Shown here one piece after another: positions 63,755 through 64,000 of a stretch of 64,000 bases of DNA. The notes under the pieces are model-generated. The model saw only the letters and a program-made list of their open reading frames with translations, did not search any database and had not been told where the DNA came from. The stretch comes from Pelagicoccus sp. SDUM812002 (GTDB lineage: Bacteria; Verrucomicrobiota; Verrucomicrobiia; Opitutales; Opitutaceae): assembly GCF_031127835.1 (NCBI RefSeq), contig NZ_JARXHX010000004.1:186001-250000 (forward strand), given 5' to 3'. Position numbers and translations under genes: made by a program. How positions within the stretch are numbered: position 1 is the stretch's first letter; every line of letters starts with the position of its first letter.

Positions 63755-64000
63755 ATGTCTAAGGTGATTGAAATCGGAAAACTAAAATGCGGCAATGAGC
63801 TGCCATTCACCCTGCTAGCAGGTATGAACGTGCTCGAATCCCGTGATCTCGCTCTCGAAATCGCTAGCGAGTACAAACGAGTGACTGACAAGCTCGGCAT
63901 CCCGTACGTTTTCAAGGCTTCCTTTGATAAGGCAAATCGATCGTCCGTCACCAGCTATCGCGGTCCCGGAATGGAGAAGGGGCTAGAGATCTTGGCAGAG
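63755..64000 (+). CDS. kdsA: 3-deoxy-8-phosphooctulonate synthase KdsA, 5' part
   Basis: KdsA makes KDO-8-phosphate, precursor of the inner LPS core. The 82 residues visible, [20 protein letters not shown] onward, include [20 protein letters not shown] and [20 protein letters not shown]. The Asn in GMNVLES replaces the metal-ligand Cys of metal-dependent enzymes, as in Escherichia coli, so this is predicted to be the metal-independent class. The gene continues past the window end. A GGAAG site lies before the ATG at 63755. Confidence 0.95.
   Translation, partial: MSKVIEIGKLKCGNELPFTLLAGMNVLESRDLALEIASEYKRVTDKLGIPYVFKASFDKANRSSVTSYRGPGMEKGLEILAE

Overview
This window looks like a chromosomal segment of a Gram-negative bacterium of the Verrucomicrobiota, most likely class Opitutia (Pelagicoccus/Puniceicoccales-like). 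That placement is an inference. It rests on lipopolysaccharide genes (lpxA, lpxK, kdsA, LptF/G-type permease, LptE-like lipoprotein), a BamD-like protein, an OvoA ovothiol synthase, an animal-type UDP-glucose dehydrogenase, and a TopB and an IF3 with unusual charged tails. No CRISPR array, insertion sequence, prophage or integrase was seen. Most of the window is dense housekeeping DNA with short gaps.

Layout. 1-0.7 kb: a response-regulator receiver domain preceded, in another frame, by what may be a decayed kinase end. 0.7-9.1 kb: rpsU, ovoA, a NUDIX hydrolase-lpxA-pdxA run, an A-type Fe-S carrier, infC, a lipoprotein cell-wall amidase and crcB. 9.2-14.7 kb: clpP and a suf cluster read leftward (Fur-family regulator, sufC, sufB, sufD, sufT), headed by three evenly spaced operator-like palindromes. 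14.7-18.4 kb: a looser accessory patch with an exported amidohydrolase, a frameshifted cytochrome P450 and a permease that has lost its middle. 18.4-24.5 kb: a MOSC protein and the 2-oxoglutarate dehydrogenase set (sucA-sucB-lpdA). 24.7-32.8 kb: an eIF1-like factor, metF, rlmN, an LptF/G permease, an ECF sigma factor coupled to a secreted protein, an M14 peptidase and UDP-glucose dehydrogenase. 32.9-44.8 kb: topB, lpxK, an M29 aminopeptidase, adenosine deaminase, an RluD-type enzyme, menB, a diaminopimelate decarboxylase and hrpB. 44.9-49.5 kb: two poorly known genes, an MFS transporter, a microprotein, an RluA enzyme and an SDR. 49.6-57.9 kb: hpf, tRNA-Arg(ACG), NUDIX, PPK2, a methyltransferase, hpt, rpe, the LptE/BamD-like pair, fabH, plsX and rpmF. 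58.1-64 kb: trpD, glmM, a TPR protein, an S41 peptidase, orn and the 5' end of kdsA.

How the genes work together. The rpmF-plsX-fabH-BamD-LptE-rpe-hpt run is a probable leftward transcription unit linking ribosome, lipid and outer-membrane assembly. lpxA, lpxK, kdsA, glmM and the LptF/G permease serve lipopolysaccharide and precursor supply. The suf cluster builds Fe-S clusters and appears to be controlled by its own Fur-family gene; SufS and SufE/SufU are not in the window.

The observations most worth following are: a complete intrinsic terminator inside the signal-peptide codons of the amidase gene; the 29-bp-phased operator triplet before the suf cluster, with a look-alike at metF; the two adjacent broken genes near 16-18 kb; a 77-residue protein resembling the two ends of a flagellar rod protein; and a 35-residue membrane microprotein with its own terminator.
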